A DNA stretch of 64,000 bases from NCBI RefSeq assembly GCF_031432425.1, contig NZ_JAVKPH010000012.1, forward strand, positions 52,314 to 116,313. The letters run 5' to 3'. The DNA comes from Ruixingdingia sedimenti. GTDB taxonomy: Bacteria; Pseudomonadota; Alphaproteobacteria; Rhodobacterales; Rhodobacteraceae. Below the pieces are notes generated by a model. That model had not been told where the DNA came from and did no database searches. It saw only the letters and a program-made list of their open reading frames with translations. The position numbers were made by a program, and so were the translations under genes. Below, piece by piece: positions 52,441 to 61,746 of the stretch; positions within the stretch are counted from its first letter, which is position 1, and every line of letters starts with the position of its first letter.

Positions 52441-52701
52441 TCACACGGCGATCAGGATCGCAAGCGCCGCAAGGAAAATAGCCAGCTTGGCCAGAACCAG
52501 TCTGGCCAGCCCGATCCTGTCGCCCGCAAGATCGAGGCCGAACGTCGATCCCAGCACGACGACAGCAGCACCCCCGTAGACGCCATAGCAGGCGAGAGGC
52601 ACATCCATCCCGCAGGCATTCTTCCATGTGAAATAGAATGGCGCGAATGCCATGAACAGCATGGCGGAAAGCAGATTCAGCAGCGGGACGAAAACTCTCA
52701 A
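52441..52701 (-). CDS. Small hydrophobic membrane protein with TTG start
   Basis: 86-residue protein with three hydrophobic stretches (FVPLLNLLSAMLFMAFAPFYF, CYGVYGGAAVVVLGSTFGLDL and LARLVLAKLAIFLAALAILIAV) and two cysteines in between. I do not recognise the family. Reading from the TTG at 52701 is supported by a strong GGAGG 7 nt upstream; no ATG start lies close enough. It converges on parE with 7 bp between the stops. The upstream DNA is less GC-rich than its surroundings. A real but uncharacterised gene seems likely. Confidence 0.6.
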   Translation of the reverse strand: MRVFVPLLNLLSAMLFMAFAPFYFTWKNACGMDVPLACYGVYGGAAVVVLGSTFGLDLAGDRIGLARLVLAKLAIFLAALAILIAV

Positions 52702-52886
52702 ACCAATTCCTCCGCGCAGGCCAAGATACCTCTGCGCCGGTACGCAGTGATATGCCCCGCTTTTCGTTGTGACAACGCCGCTCGCCCGCCTTTCCCTTGC
52801 AAATCCCCGCCCCTCGGCCAGGGGGCACCCGGCCGCGACGCGGCACCCCCTTCCCCCCTGCCCCGTCATGGGCTACGACTTCGGCC

Positions 52887-53513
52887 ATGGTCTGGAACAT
52901 CCCCAATATCCTGACGCTTCTGCGTCTGCTCGCCGCGCCCGGGGTGGCGGTGATGTTTCTCTATTTCAGCCGTCCCTGGGCCGACTGGCTGGCGCTGGCG
53001 CTGTTCGTGGGCGCGGCGATCACCGACTGGTTCGACGGCTATCTCGCGCGGCTGTGGAAACAGGAATCCCGCTTCGGCGCGATGCTCGATCCCATCGCGG
53101 ACAAGGCGATGGTGGTGATCGCGATCATGGTCATCACCGGCTATTCCGGCATGAACCCCTGGCTGATCCTGCCGGCCACGGTGATCCTGTTCCGCGAGGT
53201 GTTCGTCTCTGGCCTGCGCGAATTCCTGGGCGACCGGGCGCATCTTCTCAAGGTCACGAAACTGGCCAAGTGGAAGACGACGGCGCAGATGGTGGCGATC
53301 GCGGTCCTTTTCCTCGGCACCGGCCTTGCCTATCTTGAATCCGGGCGCCCGCCGCTGGCGGGCGAGGGCGAGTTGCCGCCGGGCGTCACCTATGCCTCCA
53401 TCGCCACCGGGGCGGGGCTGGTGCTGATCTGGATCGCGGCGGCGCTGACCTTTGCGACGGGATGGGAATACCTGCGCAAGGCGATGCCCTATCTGCGGGA
53501 CGATGCGCGATGA
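52887..53513 (+). CDS. pgsA: CDP-diacylglycerol--glycerol-3-phosphate 3-phosphatidyltransferase
   Basis: 208-residue inner-membrane enzyme of phosphatidylglycerol synthesis. It begins WNIPNILTLLRLLAAPGV and carries the CDP-alcohol phosphotransferase motif DGYLARLWKQESRFGAMLDPIADK (D-G-x2-A-R-x8-G-x3-D-x3-D), with several membrane segments. ATG 52887 is chosen because the family starts right at WNIPN. It overlaps moaD by 4 bp (ATGA). Confidence 0.95.
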   Translation: MVWNIPNILTLLRLLAAPGVAVMFLYFSRPWADWLALALFVGAAITDWFDGYLARLWKQESRFGAMLDPIADKAMVVIAIMVITGYSGMNPWLILPATVILFREVFVSGLREFLGDRAHLLKVTKLAKWKTTAQMVAIAVLFLGTGLAYLESGRPPLAGEGELPPGVTYASIATGAGLVLIWIAAALTFATGWEYLRKAMPYLRDDAR

Positions 53514-53764
53514 CGGTGCTGGATGTGCTTTATTTCGCCTGGGTGCGCGAACGGGTGGGCGCCCCGCGCGAACGGGTGGAAACCGCGGCGAAGGACGTGG
53601 CCGCGCTGATCGCCGAACTGCGCGCGCGGTCCGACGGGCACGAAGCCGCCTTTGCCGACACCGCCGCCCTGCGCGTGGCCATCGACCAGGAACTGGCGGA
53701 ATTCGACGCACCCTTGGCCGGCGCGCGCGAGGTGGCGTTCTTTCCGCCGATGACCGGGGGCTGA
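53510..53764 (+). CDS. moaD: Molybdopterin synthase sulfur carrier subunit
   Basis: 84-residue ubiquitin-like protein: VLYFAWVRERVGAPRERVE at the start and the required C-terminal Gly-Gly (FFPPMTGG), which becomes a thiocarboxylate that donates sulfur to precursor Z. It overlaps pgsA by 4 bp and is 1 bp from moaE. Confidence 0.94.
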   Translation: MTVLDVLYFAWVRERVGAPRERVETAAKDVAALIAELRARSDGHEAAFADTAALRVAIDQELAEFDAPLAGAREVAFFPPMTGG

Positions 53765-53765
53765 G

Positions 53766-54209
53766 ATGGACGTGCGGGTGCAGGCCGAACCCTTCGACCC
53801 GGGGACAGAGGCCGCCGCCTTCACCGCCGCGCAGGGCGCACGGGCGGGGGCTGTCGTCACCTTCACCGGCATGGTGCGCGATGCCGAAGGCCGGCTCGAC
53901 CGGATGGAGATCGAGCATTACCCCGGCATGACCGAACGCGCCATCGCCGCCATCGTGGCGCAGGCTGCGGAACGCTGGCACCTGCTGGACGCGCTGGTGA
54001 TCCACCGCCACGGCGCGCTGCGGCCGGGCGCGCCGATCATGATGGTCGCCACCGCCGCCGCCCACCGGGCCGAGGCCTTCGCCGCGGCGGAATTCCTGAT
54101 GGACTACCTGAAATCCCGCGCGCCCTTCTGGAAGAAGGAAGTCACCGCGGCAGGCGCCGCCTGGGTGGCGGCGAAGGCTGACGACGAGGACGCATTGCGC
54201 CGCTGGTAG
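53766..54209 (+). CDS. moaE: Molybdopterin synthase catalytic subunit
   Basis: 147-residue large subunit of molybdopterin synthase. AGAVVTFTGMVRDAEGRLDRMEIEHYPGMTERAI, IHRHGALRPGAPIMMVATAAAHRAEAF and the catalytic lysine region LKSRAPFWKKE are typical. Directly follows moaD, giving a pgsA-moaD-moaE operon. Ends 17 bp from the convergent ubiH-like gene. Confidence 0.95.
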   Translation: MDVRVQAEPFDPGTEAAAFTAAQGARAGAVVTFTGMVRDAEGRLDRMEIEHYPGMTERAIAAIVAQAAERWHLLDALVIHRHGALRPGAPIMMVATAAAHRAEAFAAAEFLMDYLKSRAPFWKKEVTAAGAAWVAAKADDEDALRRW

Positions 54210-54226
54210 CCTGCCGGGGCGGGCCC

Positions 54227-55423
54227 CTACCGCATCCCCATGCCGGCCCGCATCAGCCCCCGCCGCACCGGCGCCGCGGAATAAAGCGCGTTCAGCACCC
54301 CCGCCCGCAAATCGCGCAACGCCGGCGCGCCGATCATCGAGGCGCGGTTCAGCAGGTCGATCCCCCGCACCCGCAGCGCGATTTCCCCGTGGCGGCGGCG
54401 GGCATAGGCATCCAGCATCGCGCGATCCCCCAGCCGGCCGGGCGCGGTGGTGGCCAGTTCCAGCAGCACGCGCAGATCGGCAAGGCTCATGTTCAGCCCC
54501 TGCGCGCCGATGGGCGGGACGACATGCGCCGCCTCTGCGATCAGGGCGGTGCGTTCGGCGGTCATCCGGTCGGCGATCTGGCTGATGATGGGCCAGACCG
54601 TGCGGCGCGTTTCCAGCCGCAGGGGGCCGAACAGGCCGCAGGACCGCTCGGTCATCTCCGGCTCGAATGCCTCCACCGGCAGGGCGGCCAGCCGCTGCGC
54701 CTCCGGCCCCCGTTCCATCCAGACCACGGCAGAGGCCGGGCGGCCCTCGCGGTCCGGCAGGGGCACCAGCGTGAACGGCCCGCCGGATCGGTGGATTTCC
54801 GTCGACACATTGTCATGCGGCACCGGATGGGTGACGGCAAAGGCCAGCGCCTTCTGGCCATAGCGCGTCACCCGCGCCCCGATGCCGAGCGCGCGGCGCA
54901 CCGCAGAATCGCGCCCGTCGGCCGCCACCAGCAGCCGCGCCGAAACCCGCGTGCCGTCCGACAGCGTGACCAGCGCCGCGCCCTCGCGCGTCAGCACATC
55001 CGCCGTCGCCACCCCGGGGCGGAAGGTGACACCCGGCAGATCGTCGAGCCGCGCCACCATTTCCCGCCGCAACAGCCAGTTGGGCAGGTTCCAGCCGAAG
55101 GGCTGGTCGGAAATGTCGGCGGCGTCGAAATCCTTGACCACCCGCGGTTCCGGCCGCGGCCCGCCGGCATCGACGATGCGCATCACCCGCAGGGGCATCG
55201 CATGCGGCGCCAGCCGGTCCCACAGCCCCGCCGCCTGAAGCACGGGGATCGAGGGTTGCAGGAAAGCCGTGCTGCGCAGATCCGCACCCGCGTCGCCCTC
55301 TGCCGTCACCGGGGGGGCCGGGTCTACCACCAGCACCGAAAACCCCGCCGCCCCGAAAGCCGCCGCCGCCGAAAGCCCCGCGACCCCGCCGCCCGAGACC
55401 AGAACGTCCACCTCTGTCCGCAT
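54227..55423 (-). CDS. UbiH/UbiF/VisC/COQ6-family FAD-dependent hydroxylase
   Basis: 398-residue flavoprotein monooxygenase, probably a ring hydroxylase of ubiquinone synthesis. The dinucleotide fold is VDVLVSGGGVAGLSAAAAFGAAGFSVLVVD, with the DG motif LLVAADGRDSAVRRALGI and the second FAD motif ALIAEAAHVVPPIGAQGLNMSLADLRVL; the GDAAH of the family reads EAAH here, as in several UbiH relatives. ATG 55423. Which ring position it hydroxylates is not evident. Confidence 0.88.
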   Translation of the reverse strand: MRTEVDVLVSGGGVAGLSAAAAFGAAGFSVLVVDPAPPVTAEGDAGADLRSTAFLQPSIPVLQAAGLWDRLAPHAMPLRVMRIVDAGGPRPEPRVVKDFDAADISDQPFGWNLPNWLLRREMVARLDDLPGVTFRPGVATADVLTREGAALVTLSDGTRVSARLLVAADGRDSAVRRALGIGARVTRYGQKALAFAVTHPVPHDNVSTEIHRSGGPFTLVPLPDREGRPASAVVWMERGPEAQRLAALPVEAFEPEMTERSCGLFGPLRLETRRTVWPIISQIADRMTAERTALIAEAAHVVPPIGAQGLNMSLADLRVLLELATTAPGRLGDRAMLDAYARRRHGEIALRVRGIDLLNRASMIGAPALRDLRAGVLNALYSAAPVRRGLMRAGMGMR

Positions 55424-55577
55424 CGCCGCCTGCCCTTCCTGCGCCCGCCCGGCCCCGCCGCCGATCGCAGGCACGCGCGGCGCCCCGGGAACGGGCCGCC
55501 CCATCCTAGGCCCGGCCCGCGCGCGGGGAAAGGTGCAAAGCCCGGCCGTCCGCGCGGCGGGATCGCCCCGGCGATAT

Positions 55578-56636
55578 TCAGCCCCGCCCGCGGCGCGTTT
55601 CCAGAAACGCCAGAAAGCACCGCGCGACGACAAGCGCCGGATCCGCCCCGGGCGCCGGGATCTTCCGCCCCGGAATGAATTCGTCGCGCAGGATCCGCAA
55701 AGTCGCCTCGCGCGGTGTCGACAGGAATTGATCGAGGCTCCGCCAGCCGTCATCCGCAGGGGCCGGGGCGATCGCATCGCCATAGTCGATACCGGAAACG
55801 GATTTCAGCCAGGCCACATCCCCGGCGTCGACGGAGGGGGCCAGAAGATGCGCGGGAACGTGGAAGGGGCCGGGGAAAAGGGCGCGGATACGTTCGACGA
55901 AGATCCACCGCGCTTCCCGCATCTGCCGCCCCTCCCCGAAGGCAGAGACGAATCCGTTCAGAAGATGGATGATCCGGACCGCCTCGACCGACAGGGTTTC
56001 ATTGGTGTTCTCCGGCGCCTTCGGCGCCGCGCAACCGACGATGGCGGCGAAATCCGAAACGATGTCACGATCCTTCAGTTCGGATCGCGCATAATTGCGG
56101 ATGACGAGATCGTCCTTTCCGGCGATCTTCAGAAATTTCTCGATGCGCTGGCGATAGCCGGAACTCGGCGGGGTGCCCCTGTAGGTGTCGGCCTTGATGA
56201 CCTCCTGCAACCTGCTCGCGGCAAGCGATACGGGATCGCGGACATATACGATCACGATCACCTTCCTGTCGTTGCGCGCCAGCGCCCCGAACATCCCGGA
56301 AATGCCGGGCGGGGGGATCATCGATATGTCCTCGCCGGAAACGATGATGTCGTCCCCGGAATGGGCGTCGAAATAGCTGTCGATCAGATGCGCGAACTCT
56401 TCCTTCTTCCCGTCGGCCTGCGCGGGCGTCAGCCCGGCCGCCTCCCAGATGTGATAGGATTGGTGACGCCCGGAATAGGCGGTGTAAAAGGGAATGGAAT
56501 GGTTCCGATAGCCGAGCTCCGCATACCGGACCCCATCGCCCCGATACCCCTCGAAGGCCGACTGGATCGCGGTGGTGCCGGTCTTGTGCAATCCGACATG
56601 CAGGTAGATGGTCTGTGGTTTCGCTTTCCTTGCCAT
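55578..56636 (-). CDS. Sulfotransferase-like protein
   Basis: 352-residue protein with a PAPS-binding-like P-loop near the N-terminus (LHVGLHKTGTTAIQSAF) and the 3'-phosphate region IVIVYVRDPVSLAASRLQE, both typical of the sulfotransferase superfamily. The acceptor could be a polysaccharide, lipid or protein; no sulfate-activation or glycan genes are next to it. ATG 56636 follows GAGGTGATCTG. Its codon use and local base composition look slightly less GC-rich than the neighbours, and it stands alone, so horizontal acquisition is possible. The 56637-56905 gap shows no gene. Confidence 0.8.
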   Translation of the reverse strand: MARKAKPQTIYLHVGLHKTGTTAIQSAFEGYRGDGVRYAELGYRNHSIPFYTAYSGRHQSYHIWEAAGLTPAQADGKKEEFAHLIDSYFDAHSGDDIIVSGEDISMIPPPGISGMFGALARNDRKVIVIVYVRDPVSLAASRLQEVIKADTYRGTPPSSGYRQRIEKFLKIAGKDDLVIRNYARSELKDRDIVSDFAAIVGCAAPKAPENTNETLSVEAVRIIHLLNGFVSAFGEGRQMREARWIFVERIRALFPGPFHVPAHLLAPSVDAGDVAWLKSVSGIDYGDAIAPAPADDGWRSLDQFLSTPREATLRILRDEFIPGRKIPAPGADPALVVARCFLAFLETRRGRG

Positions 56637-56905
56637 CAGATCACCTCTTGCGCGCGCACCGCTGGTTTCCGGTAAAGGGCGTATCGACCGCCGGCACATA
56701 CAGCCCCGCACCCATGACGCGGCGCAACGGCAAGAACATACAGGACCAAGGCCCTGTTCCAGACAATGCCGCGGCATGGTCCCTTACCCCATGGCGGGGT
56801 TCATAATGGAGCGCCGGTGCCTTGCCAAGCGCCTCCATCCGTGCCTGTCCGGGACATGAGCGATCCGCCGCTCCGCCCGCGCCGCAGGCAGGCAGGCAGG
56901 CCGTC

Positions 56906-57706
56906 TCAGGGCCGCACGAATTTCGCCCCGCCCGGCGTGCCGCCGCCCGTGCCTTCGCGCAGGGGCGGGCGGGCGCGGTGCATCACGGCGTCTTCCGCCT
57001 CGAGCGCCGCGCGCAGTTCCTGCAAGGGCCCGCCGATCATCGTGCCGAGCGCGACCTTGCGCCCCGTCAGTTCCGCCTTGGCCGACACGACGGAAACGAC
57101 CTGCGCCACCCCGTCCTCGCCCGTGGTGAAGATCGGCGCGCCGGACGATCCGAAATCGACGTTGCACGACAGCACCAGCACCCCCGGCTGGTGGCCCAGC
57201 ACATGGCAGACCTCTTGCAGCGCGGGCGCCTCTGCCCGGTCGCGGGCGTAGGAGACGACGCCGACCGCCTGCCCCGTGCCGGGGTTCCCGGCGGTTTCGA
57301 ACGGGCGGATCGAGGGCAGGCGGATCGGCTGGTCGAGTTCCACCAGCGCCAGATCGCTCGCCACCCGGCCCAGATCGTCATCCGCGCCGAAACGGTAGCC
57401 CGGATGCGGCACCGCGCGCCGCGCACCGCGATAGGCGGCGGCGCGGCCGTTGCGCCAGCCGGCGAGGAACTGGATGTCGCCGGCCGCGATCCGCTTGCCG
57501 GCCTTGTCGAACAGGCAATGCGCCGCGGTCAGCACCAGTTGCGGCGCGATCAGTGCCCCGGTGCAGAACCCCCGCCCGGCCAGTTCCAGCCGGCCCACGG
57601 CCTCCCACCCCCGGCTGTCGGTGCCGGTGTCGAGCCGCTTCAGCCCCTCCTGCGCCGTGGCGGCGGGCGCGGCGAGGGCAAGGATCAGGGCGAGGATCAG
57701 GCGCAT
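56906..57706 (-). CDS. Secreted trypsin-like serine protease
   Basis: 266-residue S1-family protease. The signal peptide MRLILALILALAAPAATAQE is followed by the triad His63 (LTAAHC), Asp118 (SDLALVELD) and Ser188 (FGSSGAPIF), with the usual GDSGGP shortened to GSSGAP. Cys pairs flank His63 and Ser188. A Gly/Pro-rich tail (REGTGGGTPGGAKFVRP) ends the protein. Start ATG 57706. Four tandem CAGG units lie just after the stop. The I78 inhibitor lipoprotein at 648 is a conceivable but unlinked partner. Confidence 0.9.
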   Translation of the reverse strand: MRLILALILALAAPAATAQEGLKRLDTGTDSRGWEAVGRLELAGRGFCTGALIAPQLVLTAAHCLFDKAGKRIAAGDIQFLAGWRNGRAAAYRGARRAVPHPGYRFGADDDLGRVASDLALVELDQPIRLPSIRPFETAGNPGTGQAVGVVSYARDRAEAPALQEVCHVLGHQPGVLVLSCNVDFGSSGAPIFTTGEDGVAQVVSVVSAKAELTGRKVALGTMIGGPLQELRAALEAEDAVMHRARPPLREGTGGGTPGGAKFVRP

Positions 57707-57757
57707 CGGGGGCTCCGGTCGGGTCTTTGCCGGGCGTAGCCCCGGGCTGCGGCAGGA

Positions 57758-59053
57758 TTATGGCCCGGATGCGGCCAGCGCGCGGGGTTTCGGCCCGCCC
57801 GTGGCCCAGTCGAGCAGTTCCACCGTATGCACCACCGGCACCCCGGTGCCCGCGCCGATCTGCATCATGCAGCCGATGTTGCCGGCGGCGATCACATCGG
57901 GCTTGCGCGCCTCCAGCGTCGCCACCTTGCGGTCGCGCAGCTGGCGCGAGATTTCCGGCTGCATCAGGTTGTAGGTGCCCGCGGACCCGCAGCACAGATG
58001 GCTGTCCACGGGCTCCACCACCTCGAACCCGGCGCGTTTCAGCAGGTCCTTGGGCGCGGCCTTGACCCGCTGCCCGTGTTGCAGCGAACAGGCGGCGTGA
58101 TAGGCGACCCGCAGGCCCTTGGGCGCGCCTTCCTGCAGGCCGAGGCGGACCAGCAGTTCGGTCACATCCAGCGCCAGTGCCGACACCTCTGCCGCATCCG
58201 CCGCCAGCGGATCATTGCGGAACATATGGCCGTAGTCCTTCACCGTCGTGCCGCAGCCCGAGGTGTTGATGACCACCGCGTCGAGCCCCCCCGCCCGCTT
58301 TTCCCCCATCCATGCGGCGATGTTGCGCGCCGCCGCCGCGTGGCTTTCGCCCACCCGCCCCATGTGATGGGTCAGCGCACCGCAACAGCCCATGCCGCGC
58401 GCGATCACCACCTCGCACCCCAAGCGGCGCAAGAGGCGGATGGTGGCGTCGTTGATGTCGGTGTTCAGCGCCCGTTGCGCGCAGCCCGTCATCAGCGCCA
58501 CCCGCATCCGCCGCGCGCCCTGCGCGGGAAACACCTGCGGGTCGTCGTTGCGGCTGACCGGGGGGATATGCACCGGCGCCATGTCCAGCATCGCGCGCAG
58601 CCGCGCATCCGGCATCAGCCGCGCGAAGGGCCGCCCCAGCTTCGCCGCCGCCAGCGCCAGCCGGAACCGCCCCGGATAGGGCAATATTCGCGCCAGCACC
58701 CACCGCAGCGCGCGGTCCATGGGCGGGCGGCGGTAGGTCTTTTCGATATAGGCGCGGGCCTCGTCCACCAGATGCATGTAGTGCACGCCGCTCGGGCAGG
58801 TGGTCATGCAGGACAGGCAGGACAGGCAGCGGTCGATATGCTTCACCGTCCGCGCATCGGCGGGGCGGCCCTTTTCCAGCATGTCCTTGATCAGGTAGAT
58901 GCGGCCCCTCGGGCTGTCCAACTCGTCGCCCAACACCTGATAGGTCGGGCAGGTGGCGGTGCAGAAGCCGCAATGGACGCAGGTCCGCAGCACCTCGTTG
59001 GCGCGCGCGATGCCGGGATCCTGCAACTGCTCGGGGGTGAAGTTCGTCTGCAT
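57758..59053 (-). CDS. glcF: Glycolate oxidase iron-sulfur subunit
   Basis: 431-residue Fe-S subunit that takes electrons from GlcD/E. Two 4Fe-4S motifs occur: Cys25/28/31/35 (CVHCGFCTATCP) and Cys76/79/82/86 (CLSCLSCMTTCP). Two CCG-type domains follow (GMGCCGALTHHMG and SHLCCGSAGTYNLMQPE). ATG 59053 is 4 bp past the glcE stop. Last gene of glcDEF. Confidence 0.95.
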   Translation of the reverse strand: MQTNFTPEQLQDPGIARANEVLRTCVHCGFCTATCPTYQVLGDELDSPRGRIYLIKDMLEKGRPADARTVKHIDRCLSCLSCMTTCPSGVHYMHLVDEARAYIEKTYRRPPMDRALRWVLARILPYPGRFRLALAAAKLGRPFARLMPDARLRAMLDMAPVHIPPVSRNDDPQVFPAQGARRMRVALMTGCAQRALNTDINDATIRLLRRLGCEVVIARGMGCCGALTHHMGRVGESHAAAARNIAAWMGEKRAGGLDAVVINTSGCGTTVKDYGHMFRNDPLAADAAEVSALALDVTELLVRLGLQEGAPKGLRVAYHAACSLQHGQRVKAAPKDLLKRAGFEVVEPVDSHLCCGSAGTYNLMQPEISRQLRDRKVATLEARKPDVIAAGNIGCMMQIGAGTGVPVVHTVELLDWATGGPKPRALAASGP

Positions 59054-59057
59054 CTTT

Positions 59058-60218
59058 CTACCCCATCAGCCCCGGATTGAGGATCCCGCGCGGGTCGAAC
59101 TGCGCCCGCAGCCCGGCGGCCAGCGCCGCCACCGCCGGGGGCTGCGGCTGGAACAGCGGCACGTCGCCCACAAGGTCCGCCCCCTTGACCAGCGTCGCAT
59201 GCCCGCCCGCCTGCGCCGCCGCCCGGTGCAGCGCCGACAAGAGCCGCCCGGCGCCGCCCCCGTCCAACCCCTCGTCCGCCGCGACCCAAGCCAGCCCGCC
59301 GCCCCAATCCAGCAGCGCCGTACAGGGATGCGCCCGCGCCACCCCGGCCATCATCCCCGCCACCTGCGACGGACGCAGCGAGAGGCGCGCGACGAAGGGC
59401 ATGTCATGGAACGCCGTCACATCGCGCAGCCCGCGCCACAGCGCGGCGGACGCCGCCGGGTCGCGGTCGATGTCGGCGATGCCGTGCGCCGTCAGCAGAT
59501 GCGCCAGCCGTTCGGCCCGATAGGCGACCGACCGCGAAAATCCTTCGATCCGCAGCAGAACCTCGCCCGGGTTGCCCCAATGCGGGGTGGTGAAGGCCGC
59601 CCCCGTGACCTCGTAGGGCGAGCCGAGCGCCGCCGCCATCGCCGCGACCGCCGCCGCCTCGCCCGGCACGGTCAGGCGCAGCGTCGCCTCGGTTTCCGGC
59701 ACCGGCAGGACCTTGAAGGCCACCTCGGTCAGCACGCCCAATGTGCCGTGGCTGCCCGCCAGCAGCTTGACCAGATCGTAGCCGGTGACGTTCTTCATCA
59801 CCCGCCCGCCATTGGCCACCGCCATGCCCGCGCCATCGACGAACCGCACCCCCAGCATGTAGTCGCGGCACGCCCCCGCCTGCACCCGCCGGGGGCCGGA
59901 GGCATTGGCCGCCGCCACGCCGCCGATGGTGGATGCGCCCCCGCGCCCCAGAAGCCCGCGCAGATCCGGCGGCTCGAACGCCAGCCGCTGGTTCTCGCGC
60001 GCCAGGGCCGCCTCCACCTCTGCCAGCGGCGTGCCCGCGCGCACCACCAGCGTCAGCGCGCCGGGCTCGTAAAGCGTGATCCCCGACAACCCCCCGGTCT
60101 CCAGCACCGTCCCGGCCAGCGCGCACGGCACCCGCGTGCCCCCGCCCCGCACCGCCAGCGGGCCCTCGGCATCGCGCAGCATGGCGGCCAGTTCGGCCTC
60201 GTCCCCCGGGCGCATCAT
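59058..60218 (-). CDS. glcE: Glycolate oxidase FAD-binding subunit GlcE
   Basis: 386-residue FAD-binding (PCMH-fold) protein: LAVRGGGTRVPCA, FEPPDLRGLLGRGGASTIGGVAAANASGPRR and GGRVMKNVTGYDLVKLLAGSHGTLGVLTEVAFKVLP are typical of GlcE. It starts at ATG 60218 (or 60215), overlapping the glcD stop. It works with GlcD and GlcF to oxidise glycolate to glyoxylate at the membrane. Confidence 0.95.
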   Translation of the reverse strand: MMRPGDEAELAAMLRDAEGPLAVRGGGTRVPCALAGTVLETGGLSGITLYEPGALTLVVRAGTPLAEVEAALARENQRLAFEPPDLRGLLGRGGASTIGGVAAANASGPRRVQAGACRDYMLGVRFVDGAGMAVANGGRVMKNVTGYDLVKLLAGSHGTLGVLTEVAFKVLPVPETEATLRLTVPGEAAAVAAMAAALGSPYEVTGAAFTTPHWGNPGEVLLRIEGFSRSVAYRAERLAHLLTAHGIADIDRDPAASAALWRGLRDVTAFHDMPFVARLSLRPSQVAGMMAGVARAHPCTALLDWGGGLAWVAADEGLDGGGAGRLLSALHRAAAQAGGHATLVKGADLVGDVPLFQPQPPAVAALAAGLRAQFDPRGILNPGLMG

Positions 60219-61645
60219 GCCCGCCGCCCCTCGGTCAGATGCAGCGGGAACACCTTGGCGGGGTTCAGCAGCCAGCGGGGGTCGAACACGTCCTTGACGC
60301 GCAACTGCGCCTCGATGTCGTCGCGGGTGAACTGCACCTCCATCAGGTCGCGCTTTTCCACCCCCACGCCATGTTCCCCGGTCAGGCAGCCCCCCGCCCG
60401 CACGCAAAGCCGCAGGATATCGGCGCCCAACGCCTCCGCCTTGTCCAGATCGCCGGGCCTGTTGGCGTCGAACAGGATCAAGGGATGCATGTTGCCGTCG
60501 CCCGCATGGAACACATTGGCCACGCCCAACCCGTACCGGCGCGCCAGATCGCCGATGCCGCGCAGCACATCCGGCAGGGCGGACACCGGGATCGTGCCGT
60601 CGAGGCAGATGTAATCCGCGATCTGCCCCATCGCCCCGAAGGCCGACTTGCGCCCCAGCCAGATGCGGCGGGCCTCGTCCTCGTCGCCTGCCTCGCGCAG
60701 TTCCAGCGGCGCATGGCGCAGCGCGACCTGCTTGATCAGCGCCAGTTGCTCGTCGATCTCGCCCGCGCTGCCCTCGACCTCGACGATCAGCAGCGCCTCG
60801 CAATCGGGATAGCCGGCCTTGGCGAAGGCCTCGCAGGCCTCGATGCAGGGGCGGTCCATGAACTCGATGGCGACGGGCAGGACACCGGCCTTGATGATGT
60901 CGGACACGCAGGCCCCCGCGACCTCGTTGGCGGCAAAGGCCATCAGCACGGGCCGCGCGCCCTCGGGTTTCGGCAGGATGCGCAGGGTCGCCTCGGTCAC
61001 CACGCCCAACTGCCCCTCGGACCCGCAGACGACCCCCAGCAGGTCGAGCCCCCCGGGATCCATCGCGCCCCCGCCCAGATCCACCACCGTGCCGTCCATC
61101 AGCACCATGGTGACGCCCAGAAGGTTGTTCGTCGTCACCCCGTATTTCAGGCAATGCGCCCCGCCCGAGTTCATGGCGATATTGCCCGCGATGGCACAGG
61201 CCAGCTGGCTGGACGGGTCGGGGGCGTAGAAGAACCCGTCGCCCTCCACCGCGCCGGTGACGGCAAGGTTGGTGCGCCCGGTCTGCACCCGGATCAGGCG
61301 GTCGGCATAGTCGACCTCCAGCACCGCGGTCATCCGCGCCACGCCGAGGATCACCGCATCCGCCGTGGGCAGCGCGCCGCCCGCAAGGCTGGTGCCCGCG
61401 CCGCGCGGCACGACCGGCACACCCTCGTCATGGCAGATGCGCATGACGGCGGAAACCTCTGCCGTGCTGCGCGGCAACACCACGGCCAGCGGCGGGCAGC
61501 GATAGGCGGTCAGCGCGTCGCATTCATAGGCGCGCACCTCTTCTTCTGCATGGATGACGGCATCGGCAGGCAGCGCCGCCTGCAACCGCGCCACGATCCG
61601 GCCCTTGCGCGACAGGATCTCGGGGTTGGGCGCGGGCATCTGCAT
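60215..61645 (-). CDS. glcD: Glycolate oxidase subunit GlcD
   Basis: 476-residue catalytic flavoprotein. The FAD-binding-4 domain has VVPRGAGTSLAGGALP and GNIAMNSGGAHCLKYGVTTNNLLG; the C-terminal oxidase domain has VFHAGDGNMHP and CLTGEHGVGVEKRDLM with the active-site histidines. ATG 61645 is used with AAGGA upstream; an earlier in-frame start would add a non-family leader. First gene of glcDEF; glyoxylate made here could meet the CitE-like lyase reaction elsewhere in the cell. Confidence 0.95.
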   Translation of the reverse strand: MQMPAPNPEILSRKGRIVARLQAALPADAVIHAEEEVRAYECDALTAYRCPPLAVVLPRSTAEVSAVMRICHDEGVPVVPRGAGTSLAGGALPTADAVILGVARMTAVLEVDYADRLIRVQTGRTNLAVTGAVEGDGFFYAPDPSSQLACAIAGNIAMNSGGAHCLKYGVTTNNLLGVTMVLMDGTVVDLGGGAMDPGGLDLLGVVCGSEGQLGVVTEATLRILPKPEGARPVLMAFAANEVAGACVSDIIKAGVLPVAIEFMDRPCIEACEAFAKAGYPDCEALLIVEVEGSAGEIDEQLALIKQVALRHAPLELREAGDEDEARRIWLGRKSAFGAMGQIADYICLDGTIPVSALPDVLRGIGDLARRYGLGVANVFHAGDGNMHPLILFDANRPGDLDKAEALGADILRLCVRAGGCLTGEHGVGVEKRDLMEVQFTRDDIEAQLRVKDVFDPRWLLNPAKVFPLHLTEGRRA

Positions 61646-61746
61646 GGCGGCATCCTTGCTGGCGATGGGCCGAATGTCCACCTTTGGCAGGCCCGTGGCA
61701 AGGCCCGCGCCCCTGCCCGGCGGCATCGCGTAGCGAGAGTGCGGGG

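Noticed and set aside
56885..56901. CAGG tandem units as a CRISPR or phase-variable repeat
   Set aside because: There are only four 4-bp units, located after the stop codon of the protease gene, with no spacers.
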